A DNA stretch of 64,000 bases from Tilletia caries (GCA_032718865.1 JALUTQ010000024.1:1039501-1103500), one strand, 5' to 3'; positions 21,424-32,027 are shown, counted from the first letter of the stretch. The notes: generated from the letters alone by a model not told the origin. Translations and numbers: made by a program.

Positions 21424-21998
21424 CTACTAGAGTTACCACTTTTCTGCGAAATAGTATAGTCAAGTTATAGTGGGTGGTCACCTCGCCGGGAAATAGTATA
21501 GTCAAGTGAGATATAGCTACTATAAGAACTAATAGTTACTATTTCAGCCATGCAAAATTTTGGTTGGCTTTTTCGCTGAAATAGCCACTATAGTCACTTC
21601 CAGTAGCTACCTGTGACTAGTTCAGCACAAAGTGAGATCGACATAGTCACTATATGTGGCTATAAGTGACTGGAGCTACTATATAGTAACTATCCAGCAG
21701 CTGTCTTAGCCAGCCGCTGTCCAACACAAAAAATTACATTTGGGTGAAATAGTCACTATATGTGGCTATGAGTAACTGAGATAGCGACTATATGTGACTA
21801 GGAGTAGCTGGAGCTACTACATAGTGATTATCTAGTGACTATATCAGCCAGGTGCGAACTCCGCGCCGATCCGAAAAAGTTGTAGCCAATTTTTTTTCTA
21901 GGCGGCTTCGCCGCCCAAAGTATAGTCAAGTTATCACTATTAGTTATAACTATATAGTTATCATATAGTTACATAGTGAAGATAGTTGCCGAGCTTTG
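21424..21998 (-). mobile_element. Family A element, copy 4 (left end lost)
   Basis: Reverse-orientation copy starting at AAGCTACTAGAGTTACCAC without the outer CAAGGCTCGG and ending GATAGTTGCCGAGCTTTG. Internally it lacks a short segment near 21855 (TTTTTCATAACTATTTC of the other copies). It sits in a putative intron of the 21.1-23.0 kb gene. Confidence 0.88.
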
Positions 21999-22221
21999 TT
22001 CTTTGATTTCTTTTTTTACACGTTGATCTGACGACGAGCTCAATTTCACAGCAGGCCTGCGTCACCCAGAACGGATACAAACGCTGCGGACGTTGCACTA
22101 AGTACAGCCTCGACTGCGAGTTCGGCAGGGGCAGGACGAGCTTTCGGGGTTGCGCAAGGAGTGCGCGCAGATCGAGGCGGAGAACGAGGCGGAGAACGAG
22201 GCGGAGAAGCAGCGGCTGGAG

Positions 22222-22784
22222 GCAAGGCTCGGACAGTTACTTATAGTTGTCCATTTTGGGTATACAGTACAGTACAGTTACAGTTATAACTTACCGCCAG
22301 CGCCTACAGTACAGTTACAGTTACAATTAAGTGACTTCATGTTACCACAGTTACTGTATTCTTTTCGTCGCGCACGGACCTCCAATCCCAGTTTAAGTCA
22401 CTGTAACAGTTACTAACAGTTACTGTAGAAAAAGTCTCAAGGTAACTGTAACTTAAAAAGTATTTTAAGTCACAGTTTTGACTTTCTACTGTAAGTAACT
22501 GTACGTGGCTGTCAGTGGCTGTAAGTGCTTTCTCAAACTGAAAGTGGCTGCCAGTAGTTTTTTCAACTTAAACAGTGCTGTATAGTCATAGTAAGTTTGA
22601 ACAGTTTGGGGCCCAAAAAAATTCCAACTTAATCAACTATTAAGTTGACTGTGCCCGGGCCCTACAGTTACAGTCAACTTAATTTTTTTCCGGCTCCGCC
22701 GCCTACAGTACAGTTACAGTTATGACTTATTAAGTCAACTTACCTACAGTTACAGTGGGCACAGTTATACAGTCGCCGGGCCTT
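22222..22784 (+). mobile_element. Family D element inserted in coding sequence
   Basis: 563 bp of DNA built from ACAGTTACAGT, CAGTTACTGTA and TTAAGTCAACTTA words. The ends are GCAAGGCTCGGAC and GTCGCCGGGCCTT, inverted and related to the termini of families A and C. A perfect 8-bp direct repeat GGCTGGAG flanks it (22214-22221 and 22785-22792). No coding capacity. The 8-bp duplication and terminus suggest hAT-type mobilisation. Confidence 0.9.
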
Positions 22785-23100
22785 GGCTGGAGGTGAAGAA
22801 TCAGGAATTGGAGGAGCACCTGCAGGTGGTGACCCGGCTCGCGAGGGCGAGGAAAGTGCAGGGAGAATTGAAGAAGAAGCGCGAGGAAGTGGACAGCAAC
22901 GTGCTGTCCGGCTTCCGGTCGATGACGACGGCGCCGGAATTACAAACGAAGATTTTCAGGGAACATATCAAAGCAGTTCGCTGGAGCGAAGAAGCTGGCG
23001 AGCACGAGCTGTTTACCAAATGGAGGGGATCCTGGGCAGTGTTTCGACATACTACATACTGTATCCTGTCACAGTATACTGTTGCAGTACTACTTTTTGT

Positions 23101-23778
23101 AAGGTTGTCCCCGGAGTTGACGCGGAGCTAGGGTTTTGCGGACTCCGTACTCCTCCGACGGAGGGCTCCGCCGGAGGCGGAGCGCGGAGCTCACTTTTGA
23201 GAAATATTTGATCTTAAAAAAGCACGGAGTCCGCTTGGAGGACTCCGCCGGAATTTGTGCGGAGGCGGAGCCCAATCCTGGGCCCACTTGCCAAAAGTGC
23301 GGAGCGCGGAGTCGTCAAAATTGTGTAAAAATTCCGGCGGAATTTCCGCGGAATTCCGAGAAAATAGGCATCCTCGAGACACCCGCAGGGGATAAAACAG
23401 GCATCATCATCCGTCGAGAACTTCAAAATAGCACTGGAGTTAATACCGCAACAATGTCGGATGGTGAATGTATAGCTCTGAGTGTATTAGAATCATTCTG
23501 AGAGCAACTTATACCACCACTGCGCTCCGACGGAATTCCGAGGGATTCCGAGCTCCGCATACACGGAGCACGGAGGAGCATTATGAAAACGCACAGAAAA
23601 AACGCGGAGCGCGGAGCTGGGATTTCAACTTTTGTATAATTCCGTCAGAACGCGGAGCTGGGTTTTTTCCAGCTCTGTCTTAGTTTGCGGAGGCGGAGCT
23701 CGCCTTAAAAAGTCAAAATTCCGGCGGAATTTGAAAGTGCGGAGGCGGAGCCCTCCGCGTTACTTCGGGGACAACCTT
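23101..23778 (+). mobile_element. Family B element, full length
   Basis: 678 bp with termini AAGGTTGTCCCCGGAG and CTTCGGGGACAACCTT. With the outer base pair counted as target, it is flanked TA / TA (TA-AGGTTGTCC ... GGACAACCT-TA), as are the other complete ends of this family. The interior is GC-rich and made of GGAATTCCG, GCGGAGCGCGGAG and CTCCGCC words. No transposase is encoded. Confidence 0.88.
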
Positions 23779-23852
23779 AAGGGAGACACCGGCGTGTGAT
23801 GGGAGAAGTCGAATTGGTTTCGGGGAGTCGATGGGGGGGGGTGCCGCTCCTG

Positions 23853-24162
23853 CTAGTAACGAGTAGTATGGGAATTCACGGATAGGCCCTTGTTGTTGAT
23901 GCTCGTTTCGAAAGGGGGGGTACGCGGAGACTGTGACGGGGGCAAGTATGGCGGCAGGCTTGGTGTTGAGTTTGAGAGGGCGCGTTGGTAGGGGTGCGAC
24001 GCGTCAGTGTCACCGCCGAGGGCAGCGAAGATGGCTTCGAACGTGCCGTCGGATCTGGGAGGCTGTGCGGGCGTGTGAGGTGTAGTCTGTTGAGCGCCGT
24101 TGGGCGCCGCGAGTTCTAGCAACTGGAGGAGTTGGGACATCGTCAAAGTGATGGTTTCCATC
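23853..24162 (-). CDS. Short gag-like ORF, copy 1
   Basis: The reverse ORF from an ATG at about 24162 reads METITLTMSQLLQLLELAAP, then Pro/Thr-rich sequence, DGTFEAIFAALGGDTDASHP and SLPPYLPPSQSPRTPP. The start with a helical SQLLQLLELA stretch and proline-rich follow-on resembles the N-terminus of fungal retrotransposon Gag proteins, but no zinc knuckle or protease follows. It stops at 23853, about 75 bp from the family B element. The second copy of the duplication (33192-32908) has a shifted end because of one missing G. Confidence 0.4.
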
Positions 24163-24354
24163 TTGCCAGTTGCCAGAGAGACAAGGAGTTTGCTAATGAT
24201 AAAGTGAGAAACAGTTGGAACTTCGATTCCGGGATGGCCTTTAAGCCCGAGAGGGGCCGAATGCCTGTGCTGACAAACCCGCTGATTGCGTTCGCCGAGT
24301 TCATGGCTTTGTCCCTTGCGTTTGTGTGAGTGGGCAGGTGGAGCCCGGTAAATA

Positions 24355-24900
24355 TGAGCACGGGGCGCCCCGGAGTGCTCCGTACTCCGGGGCCTGTACT
24401 CCGGGGCGATCCGCCAACTTTCTGACGTACTCCGTGCTCCGTCCCTTTTCAAAGGTTAACCATCACATCACTCCGTAACTCTGTCAAGATAACGAGCGCC
24501 GAAGGAAACTTACTTCGTGCTCCGTCGAACCACAAAGTGTTTCAGGAAGTCTGCTCCGTACTCCGGGAGGTGATCTCACAAATCTCGAAATGTGACACGA
24601 TTCCAGGAAAGTGTATGCTCGTGATCAAGCTTATAGCAGCTGTACTTCAGTGAACAGTCTGAGATTTTGGCCAGATATATACTGTGAGATGAGGTTTGGA
24701 AGAATGAATTTTGAGAATGGACCCCAATATACACTCAAAATATCTACGTTTATCGGAAAAAATCTTCCTTAGAAGAAAAATGTGGAGGTCCTGGAGCACC
24801 CCGGACTGCGTCACATTCCACATGTATTTGCTCTGTACTCCGGGAAATTTCTTGCAATGCTCAAACGCCAGCTCCGACTCCGGAAACGTTCAGATGACGG
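24355..24900. repeat. Family E repeat in duplicated segment, copy 1
   Basis: Words GTGCTCCGTACTCCGGGG, GTACTCCGGGGCG, ACTCCGTGCTCCGTC and CTCCGTACTCCGGG recur over about 550 bp with AT-rich spacers. The matching region of the second copy is about 33388-33930. No inverted termini were determined. Confidence 0.65.
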
Positions 24901-25723
24901 ATGTATGATACTGCTACGCGATGACATCGCATGGGCACCCCCAGCCAATACAGATACTCACCCCTCATCTTCCTGGCTCTTTCCAGGAACACCCACCCAC
25001 AAATTCCCAGCAAAGACCTTTCAGCACGGCGGCTCCATGGCGCGTATCAAAATTCAAACAGATGATTATATCCCTAAGAGACGAGCGTCGCGCTGGTTGA
25101 ATAAAGTCACATGCCCATATTGCACAATACTGCTCGGATGCTCCTGATACCGCTTACAAACAAAAACGTCTTCCTTGGATATAGTGGCAAACGGTCAAGC
25201 AAGTACTTGCTCATGGAATCAATTATGATGCTCTTTTTTTATAATTATATGGGTCCTTACGCGCGCGAGTTAGATGCTTTGCGCCCTCGGCTCGATTCTC
25301 AGTTGACTGGAGGTATGTTGCTAATTGCTTGTCTATTTGCTCAGGCCGTCACATCATTGTTAGACTTGATCAAAGCTACTTTAATGATAACAAGAATGTG
25401 ATGAGGACGAAATTCGGGGAGGAAATGGCTTGATTGCATACTCTCAATTTTTTTAAAGTTCAACTTCAGATAATTGATTATCTCAAGCAACTTGAACACA
25501 AAGCATTAAATTCATTCGTGTGTTTTATTCCTCATTTTGCTTTCTTTCAACCTAAGTCCTAACCTTCAATCCTGAAGCTGTCCGACAGGTTCCTTTGTAC
25601 GACAACAAATTGTGGAGAACGAGGGGATGGAAGTGAGGCGATGTTTAGCAGAAGGCGTGCAGAGTCAGCCATAACCGCAGAACAACCAGCTTTTTCATCT
25701 TTTTTTGCTTCTCTCCCGAATGC
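24901..25723. other. Retroelement-like remnant, no intact gene
   Basis: The forward frame near 25190-25310 reads YMGPYARELDALRPRLDSQL and is followed by a purine-rich stretch GAAATTCGGGGAGGAAATGG (25411-25430) and TT-rich DNA. A polypurine tract after a pol-like tail is the usual layout at the 3' end of LTR retrotransposons. No integrase motif or LTR pair can be shown. The rest is AT-rich and unassigned. Copy 2 lies at about 33932-34756. Confidence 0.3.
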
Positions 25724-26434
25724 AGGGCTCGGCACAACAATGAGATTTTACAATTATTACGACTATAGCCTCATACGACTATGGGCGACTACAGTCATAG
25801 TCGCTGATAGTCACGCACTCACGACTATGACTAGCAATGCTATGCTTCATAAAAATGCAAGACAATAGTCGCGATAGTCGCTAAAAACTCTGGGGAAAAA
25901 CTGATTTTGCAACCATAGTTGGACAATAGCTGGACGTCAAGGCTACAGTCGCAGCAATCAAATCCGCTATAGTCCGACTATATTATTTCATGGTGTGACT
26001 ATAGCTTGGTGTTGCGACTATAGCCGCAGGCCTGATCGCCACCGCTATAGTCAGACTATGACATCCATCGTCCAAGGACCAAGATATCCGTGAAAAACCA
26101 TAGTTGTTGGATAGTCGAACCATAGTCTGACTATAACCGTTTTCAGACAATTGAAGGCAACCTACACTATATCTATTTACAGTCTAAAACCTGACGTGCA
26201 ACTACAGTGCGAACATTATTGTCCCACAGTCCGACTATAGTGGCGCACTGGCGTTACGATTTTGGCTATAGTCACACTATAGTGCAAACATTTGGCTGCG
26301 AAAAATCCTGCGACCATAGTCGACTATGGCACTATAGTAAGACTTGCGATTACGACTATTTTGGGTTTAAAAAAAAACGCCTACGACTACGACTATGCCA
26401 GAAAAGTTCGGCTATAGTCGGAGCCGAGCCTTGC
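25724..26434 (+). mobile_element. Family C element, copy 1
   Basis: 711 bp written in GACTATAGTCG, CGACTATAG and TAGTCGCGATAGTCGC words. It begins AGGGCTCGGC and ends GGAGCCGAGCCTTGC, an imperfect inverted pair related to families A and D. It is flanked by the direct repeat CCGAATGC (25716-25723 and 26435-26442). Non-coding; hAT-like by duplication length. Confidence 0.9.
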
Positions 26435-26483
26435 CCGAATGCAAGCATCTTGAAGTTCTGTTTGACGGCTCGAGTAACCAGAG

Positions 26484-27097
26484 CAAGGCTCGGCAACTAT
26501 CTTCACTATGTAACTATGATAACTATATAGTTATAACTAATAGTGATAACTTGACTATACTTTGGGCGGCGAAGCCGCCTAGAAAAAATAGTAGCTATAA
26601 CCTTTTCAGATCGGCGCCGAGTAACTAATAGTTGAAATAGTTATGAAAAGTCGCACTTGGCTGATATAGCCACTAGATAGTCACTATGTAGTAGCTCCAG
26701 CTACTCCTAGTCACATATAGTCGCTATTTCAGTTACTCATAGCCACATATAGTGACTATTTCACCCAAATGTAACTTTTTGTGTTGGACAGGGGCTGGCT
26801 GAGACAGCTGCTGGGTAGCTACTATGTAGTAACTCCAGTCACTTATAGCCACATATAGTGACTATTTCGATCTCACTTCGTGCTGAACCAGTCACAGGTA
26901 GCTGCTGGAAGTAACTATAGTGGCTATTTCAGCGAAAAGCCAACCAAAATTTTGCATGGCTGAAATAGTAACTATTAGTTTTTATAGTAGCTATTTCTCA
27001 CTTGACTATACTATTTCCCGGCGAGGTGACCACTCACTATAACTTGACTATACTATTTCGCAGAAAAGTGGTAACTCTAGTAGCTTGCCGAGCCTTG
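26484..27097 (+). mobile_element. Family A element, copy 5 (chimeric)
   Basis: The left flank is AACCAGAG, as at copy 6, but the right flank is CAAGCCTG, so no target duplication remains. The left half matches copy 6 and the right half matches copy 1 almost base for base. This is the signature of a recombination breakpoint inside the element and marks the right end of the segmental duplication. Confidence 0.9.
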
Positions 27098-28150
27098 CAA
27101 GCCTGTCATGTCCCCGGAGTACGGAGTACGGCAAGGCCTGGAGCTAACTTTTCGCCGGAGTACGGAGTGACTAGCTCGAATGCCAGACGGGGTGCGGAGT
27201 TTCCCCGAAACTTCGGGGCGCTCCGGGGCCTTGCCTTTTTCAAAATCAGGTCGCAATTTTGAAAATTTAAGTCAGAAATGGGCATATTTTGCTCTGATTT
27301 TCAAGAAATTGGCAAAAGCGAAGTACGGAGCGTGAAAAAGCATCTCAAAATCAGCCGGAGTCAGCCGGAGTAGGGGCCCATCCTTAGAGTAAGCCCCGGA
27401 GCGGCTTTGCCAGAGCGCCCCGGTTATCCGGGGTCGCACTTCGGGCCTTCGGGGGAGCCGGCAGTACGGAGTGAGAATCGAGAGGTTACCTCACCGTTGC
27501 CGGAGTACGGAGCTGACGTTTAAGCAATGTAGGAAGTTCCCCGGAGTACGGAGCTGACCTCTGGGCGTTGCAGAAAATTCCCCAGAGTACGGAGTCAATA
27601 CCTGTGATATGTGACGGAGTACGGAGTTAACCCCGGAGTCCGGGGCGCTCCGGGGCCTCCACATTTTTCTGATAAGGAAGGTATTTTACTATAAACATGG
27701 GTATTTTTAGGTCAATTTCAAAATTTATTTTCACAATTCTCATCTCGCAGTCTTAATCTGACCAAAACAGCTCTTCAAGCGCTCTCAGACTGTCCTCTTA
27801 AGCACAGCTGCTACAAGCTTGATCATGAGCATACACATTTCTGAAATCGCACCATATTTTGGGATTTTTGAGATCATCTCCCGGACTACGGAGCTCCCCC
27901 GGATTATCCGGGCTCCGTAGCTACGGATTACGGAGTAGACTTTCTGAAACACTTCATAATTTGATGGAGCACGGAGTAAGTTTTCTCTGGTGCTCCTCAT
28001 CGTGACGGAGTACAGAGTAAGATGCTGGTGTAACTCTGAAAAGAGACGGAGCACGGAGCACCACAGAAAGTCAGCGGAGCGCCCCGGAGTATGGGCCCGG
28101 GAGTACAGAGCACTCCGGGGCGCTCCGGGCTCATCCTTAGACAGGGTGAC
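27098..28150. repeat. Family E repeat block (arm 1 of an inverted repeat)
   Basis: DNA made of GGAGTACGGAGT, CCCCGGAGTACGG and CGCTCCGGGGC words. The first 220 bp (27098-27317) are closely repeated in inverse orientation at 30611-30829, including an AT-rich stretch AAATGGGCATATTTTGCTC. Ends of sub-units carry ATCCTTAG. No gene in this block. Confidence 0.8.
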
Positions 28151-28152
28151 TG

Positions 28153-28866
28153 TTGTGCTGTGTGATGAATTGCTTGCACTATCCAAATCGAAACCAGACC
28201 GACACCATGAGGCATGACGAAGCTGTGAAGGCACAACGAAAGGAGATGTTGATGAAAGATGGCACTCTCCGCTGTTGCGGCTGTACGGTACGTATCTTAC
28301 CCTTACGGGTCTCACGTGTATTGTGTCCTTCCTTGAGTTCGCTCCTCAAGATCTCGCTAACGTCAATCTCTGCTCTCTATAAAGACGAGACGGGATACGA
28401 CGTATGTGCCGCTACGCCAGTAAACCTGCTCCACACCTTTCTGCTCGGCGTCGCAAAGTACTTGTGGATTCACACAGTATCGAGCATCGGTGAGACAGAG
28501 TTTTGCTCCACCCAGCGAGACGCTGTTGCCCGGCTTCAGGCTGTGTCTCTCTCGGGCGTGGTCAATGCAAAGTACCTACCGGGAAAATGGCTGATTGACA
28601 ACGCAGGCGGTCTCATTGGCAAGGACCCCAAGAAGATCGTACAAGTTACGGCAGTTGCATTCTACCCGTTGATGAAAGCGGAGACCATGTCCCTGGAACT
28701 ATGGATGGCATGGAGTGCTCTGGGTGTTTTGGGACGTCTCCTCTTTGTCGAAGACATTTCATGGGAAGAGATGGGTCAATACAAAGTGAGTAGCAGGCGA
28801 CGGGCAACGTTCACTCAGCAGTTCCTGACGCTGATGAGAGCCCTGAGAAGTGAGAACTGTATTTAA
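28153..28866 (+). pseudogene. CACTA/TNP2-like transposon protein fragment
   Basis: The best block (from about 28385) reads DETGYDVCAATPVNLLHTFL, LGVAKYLWIHTVSS, then a helix with VARLQAVSLSGVVNAKYLPG, NAGGLIGKDPKKIVQVTAVA and WMAWSALGVLGRLLFVEDI. The order P-V-x-L-L-H-x-x-L-L-G, R-L-Q, L-I-G-K-x-x-K is one I associate with basidiomycete CACTA/TNP2-related proteins. A GTACGT...AAAG intron (28287-28384) would join it to KEMLMKDGTLRCCGC. Catalytic regions on either side are absent and family G DNA follows. Family naming is from memory. Confidence 0.5.
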
Positions 28867-28904
28867 GCAATGGAGGCATGGAGCAGACGCTGACGCCCGA
28901 ACAT

Positions 28905-29180
28905 ACTACTGGAGTATGGAGTATTCCTGTATACTATATACTATCGGGTCCCGGGAGAAATTTTTGGAAAATATACTATATACTATTTCAAAATCTGGCG
29001 GAGGTTATAGTATACTATAAAAGCAATTTTAGTCCGAGACCCCGAGCACGTCGTCTCAAAGTACTATAGTATAGTATACCTATAGTATACTATACTCTCT
29101 GAAAATTTTTGCCCTCCCGACAACCAAAGATAGTATGGAGTATACTACCCGAGCCCCTGGAAACAGTATACTATAGTATA
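28905..29180. repeat. Family G: TATACTATAGTATA-word repeat
   Basis: AT-rich words GTATACTATATACTAT, ACTATAGTATAGTATAC and GAAACAGTATACTATAG separated by short GC-rich spacers such as GACCCCGAGCACGTCG. Related DNA occurs at 45.18-45.37, 61.62-62.31 and 63.87 kb. Confidence 0.75.
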
Positions 29181-29687
29181 ATGTTCAACACTGGCTGTGG
29201 CAGGTGCAGCAAAGCACGTCATAACGCCGATTTTGGATCTGGAAAGGGTGAATGCAGGCGCTGGCGCCGATGTTGGCTCTTGCAACGCTGGCTTGTGGTG
29301 ACAGTCACGGTGGGTTTGGGGTGAAGACTGAAAACGCTACCTGACACGTGCCTGCGATACTATCGGCCGAATCGATCTTGACTGTCTCATCGGCCTGCCC
29401 GTTGCAACTTTAAGTGTTCCAAACACATCTCAGCTGATCATCGGCCATCCTATGTACGGTACGATTCCCGCAACAGAGAAGCCACAGCCTCCATTGGTTT
29501 AGGCGGCAGGCTGCACAGTGCTCTTCTGACTGCTGTCTGCTAAGCGCTGTGCGCTGTGCTTGTGCACGACGCAGACAGAAAGGCGCGGGCGATGCCTGGG
29601 AAAGTGAGATTAACGAAGGGGTGCAGCCACGATGCAAAAGAATGCCCACGTTCATTGCCTGCCAGCGGATCCTCATCGAGAATGTGC
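29181..29687. other. No gene seen
   Basis: Unique mixed sequence between family G and a family C fragment. Short frames exist on both strands but none shows a recognisable motif or clear coding composition. Confidence 0.4.
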
Positions 29688-29770
29688 AGGGCTCGGCACG
29701 ACTACGGGATTTTACAACTATTACGACTATAGCGGCATACGACTATGAGCGACTATAGTCATAGCCAGAT
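29688..29770 (+). mobile_element. Family C fragment (left end only)
   Basis: AGGGCTCGGCACGACTACGG and the following GACTATAG words match the first 80 bp of the complete family C elements, then stop at about 29770. The right end is missing. Confidence 0.8.
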
Positions 29771-29779
29771 ATTCTGCGG

Positions 29780-30150
29780 TCACTTCCTACGGATTCTGAT
29801 TCTGACAGTCCAGACGACGATACTAGTGAGTCCTCTAGACCTGTACTACAGATCGAAGCATGTAGCTATATACTGACATCGGCCCGCTCTCTCCAATTTC
29901 AGCTAGAAACGTTGGACTGTGGCCTCAGGTTGTGCCTCAAGGCACGGAGGATGCCTTACTGCGGTGGTTTAGAGAATGTTCCGCTCTAGAACCAGGTCCA
30001 ACATGCGCTGTATGTGCTCGCCAAACTTTCTCAAAGGATCTGCTTTCACAAAGCACGCAACGACATGTCAAAGGATCAGACCCGCCGACATCAGCCTTGA
30101 CATGCTGAAGATTGACGACGAACACATCAAAATTCGGTCACGATGCCGTT
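29780..30150 (+). pseudogene. Helitron-associated protein, N-terminal part
   Basis: One frame reads DALLRWFRECSALEPGPTCA followed by VCARQTFSKDLLSQSTQRHV. A WFRE-type start followed by a C-x2-C knuckle (CAVCARQ) is typical of the region preceding DUF6570 in Helitron polyproteins. Just after, in a shifted frame, comes LDMLKIDDEHIKIRSRCR. An acidic stretch DSDSDSPDDDT precedes it. The protein is then interrupted by family E and F repeats and resumes at 31322. Confidence 0.6.
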
Positions 30151-30183
30151 GATGGAATGCCACTCGAAGCAGCAGGCGTCCAT

Positions 30184-30960
30184 TAAGGATGGGCGCGGAG
30201 GGCCCCGGAGTGCTCCGTACTCCGGGGCCCCTACTCCGGCTGACTCCGGCTGATTTTGACATGCTTTTTCGCGCTCCGTACTCCGCTTATTTTTAGGCAG
30301 TCGCCCCAACTCCACTCCGTGCTCCGCACAAAATCTCCCCATCTCATTGCGCCAGCTCCGTACTCCGGCTAAATTTAGTAAAATTTCAAAGTCCACTCCG
30401 TACTCCGGGGTGACGGAGCGCGACTACTCTCCCGAAACTCCGTACTCCGGGGAAAGTTCGCAGAGGTCCTACGAAAGTTGAGAAATGTGGACCCTTACAT
30501 TGATTGCCGCCCTTCCATCCATGTTTTTGTTTGGCAGAATCATCGTTGGCGGTCGTAGAGCTCAACAACACACAATATGAACCCCAAATGAGAAATCTGA
30601 AAAGAAATTTTGCCAATTTCTTGAAAATCAGAGCAAAATATGCCCATTTCTGACTTAAATTTTCAAAATTGCGACCTGATTTTGAAAAAGGCAACGCCCC
30701 GGAGCGCCCCGGAGTTTCGGGGAAACTCCGCACTCCGTCTGACATTCGAGCTAGTCACTCCGTACTCCGGCGAAAAGTTAGCTCTAGGCCTTGCCGTACT
30801 CCGTACTCCGGGGACATGACAGGCTTGCGCTCCGTACTCCTGCAGAATCCAATCAGCGGGAGTAAATCCTCGAAAATGCACTCCGTACTCCGTACTCCCC
30901 CGGAGTGAGGCCCCGACTAGTCGGGGAACTCCGGGAAACCCACTCCGGGGCTTACTCCAC
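30184..30960. repeat. Family E repeat (arm 2 of an inverted repeat)
   Basis: Begins near AAGGATGGGCGCGGAGGG and consists of CTCCGTACTCCGG, ACTCCGGGG and AACTCCGGG words. 30611-30829 is the inverse of 27098-27317. It interrupts the Helitron-associated coding region and is followed by family F DNA. Confidence 0.8.
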
Positions 30961-31059
30961 GCCTACTGTAATGCCACATGAGACAGTGCGGAAGTCAAAA
31001 AAGGTCAACTCTGTGCTAGCAATATCGGTTACAGAAGCTCTAGCTCGGGTTGAGGTCAG

Positions 31060-31320
31060 AGAGTAAGTCTTAATTGGGTCATAATTAGGTCATAATTAAG
31101 AGTCATAATATTACAAAAAGAGTCTTATTATGAATAAATTGTGTGTTTGCAGGATTTCTGGTCATATTTGTGGTCATAATGTCATATATGACCAAAATTT
31201 CCAAAGTCTGGTCATATGATATGACCCACTCTTAATTTGCAAATATGACTTATGACTTTATGACGCTTAAAATGGTCATATGACCTATATGACTCTTACG
31301 GGTCATATTATCCTGCAAAG
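31060..31320. repeat. Family F repeat, copy 2
   Basis: Words GTCATAATTAAGAGTCATAA, GGTCATATGATATGACCC and GGTCATATGACC. The inner part is bounded by TTTGCAGGAT (about 31147) and ATCCTGCAAA (about 31311-31320), an inverted pair that may be the element termini. Confidence 0.7.
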
Positions 31321-31321
31321 C

Positions 31322-32027
31322 ACTGATCTGCTTTGAGTGCCATCAGCTCCCTTCCAAGACTCCGCCTAAGCTCCCACCACTATCCCTCGCAAACGGGAAC
31401 ATTCGAGGTTGGCTCCCACCAGGCCTACAGGAAATCGCGTGGTTCGAAGAGAGACTCTGCGCAAAGTATTTGACGTCCGTCTGCATTGTTCGACTTTACG
31501 ACATTTCTGCTCCCGGTGCACCTCTAGAACGAGCTCGAGTGATGAAAGGACACTCTTGCGTATTCCCTCTTTACACGGTGTCGACCGCCGTCAAGCTACC
31601 TTCGTCCGTTGGCGACGGAGCAGCTCTTTTCAACTGCCTTCTCATCGGGCCCAGACAGCCAAGGATCATCGACCTTCCAAACGTCTTCAACGTTCTGCGA
31701 CTAAAAGTGGAAGATTTGCTTCGATTTCTTCGTGACAGCTTCAAAGGATATCTCCAGTTTCCTCTCGACAGAACAGCTCTCAAACATCTTCCGTGGAACG
31801 ATGTACCCAAGGTTCTGATGCGTCACGTCGTCCACAGAGAACAGGCAACGCACCAAGCTAAAAGCTTTTTCGATGCAGAAACAAAGGCAATGGAACCGCA
31901 TGCCGGCCTTCTTCCCGAGGACGACCTAGAAGCGACTGACGGGCGGTCTTTCCTTGAGAATCATGGAATTGTTGATATGAACAGAATCCGGGACTCCGCA
32001 TTATTGCATGGCCACTGCTCTGGTTAA
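31322..32027 (+). pseudogene. Helitron-associated DUF6570-like region
   Basis: The frame reads PPKLPPLSLANGNIRGWLPP, GLQEIAWFEERLCAKYLTSV, CIVRLYD, then RARVMKGHSCVFPLYTVSTA, VKLPSSVGDGAALFNCLLIG and LLRFLRDSFKGYLQFPLDRT. The LANGN...PP.L..L...EE.L.A sequence and the following P-x-D-x-x-L segment correspond to the DUF6570-type domain located before the Rep endonuclease in eukaryotic Helitrons. It continues to MNRIRDSALLHGHCSG and a stop. Rep and helicase are not present next to it. A separate Rep remnant on the other strand lies at 39.6-40.8 kb. Confidence 0.7.

Larger units (their letters stand above)
21115..23035 (+). pseudogene. Gene with Cys-rich motif and coiled coil, split by family D and family A elements
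   Basis: Exon-like blocks read in order: 21115-21328 (NDAVKFWIEEEDAIPLPQRL, NEIKRRRGSVKPLPVFQSKA) ending at a GTAAGC donor; after an acceptor at 22054, ACVTQNGYKRCGRCTKYSLD with three Cys spaced like part of a zinc cluster; then, in a shifted frame, LRKECAQIEAENEAENEAEK; and from 22793 KNQELEEHLQVVTRLARARK, ending near GEHELFTKWRGSW. A family A copy, a TTCC microsatellite and about 50 bp of unique sequence form the putative intron. Family D (22222-22784) lies inside the coiled-coil codons; deleting it with one target duplication gives an uninterrupted frame across RLE and VKNQ. The shift near 22125 is unexplained. The N-terminus is not located. Confidence 0.55.
23600..26768 (+). repeat. Segmental duplication, copy 1 (partner 32637-35799)
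   Basis: About 3.2 kb is nearly identical to 32637-35799 at an offset of about 9031 bp. It contains the right part of family B, a gag-like reverse ORF, an E-type repeat, LTR-like sequence, a complete family C element and the left half of family A. Visible differences are mostly homopolymer length (for example seven versus six G at about 23914/32946, and T runs near 25235 and 34266). The right breakpoint lies inside family A: after TATTTCACCCAA the two copies diverge. Confidence 0.92.

Noticed and set aside
25396..25430. GTGATGAGGACGAAA resembles part of a hammerhead ribozyme core
   Set aside because: The helix II hairpin and flanking complementary stems are missing. The sequence fits better as a purine-rich tract at the end of a retroelement-like region.
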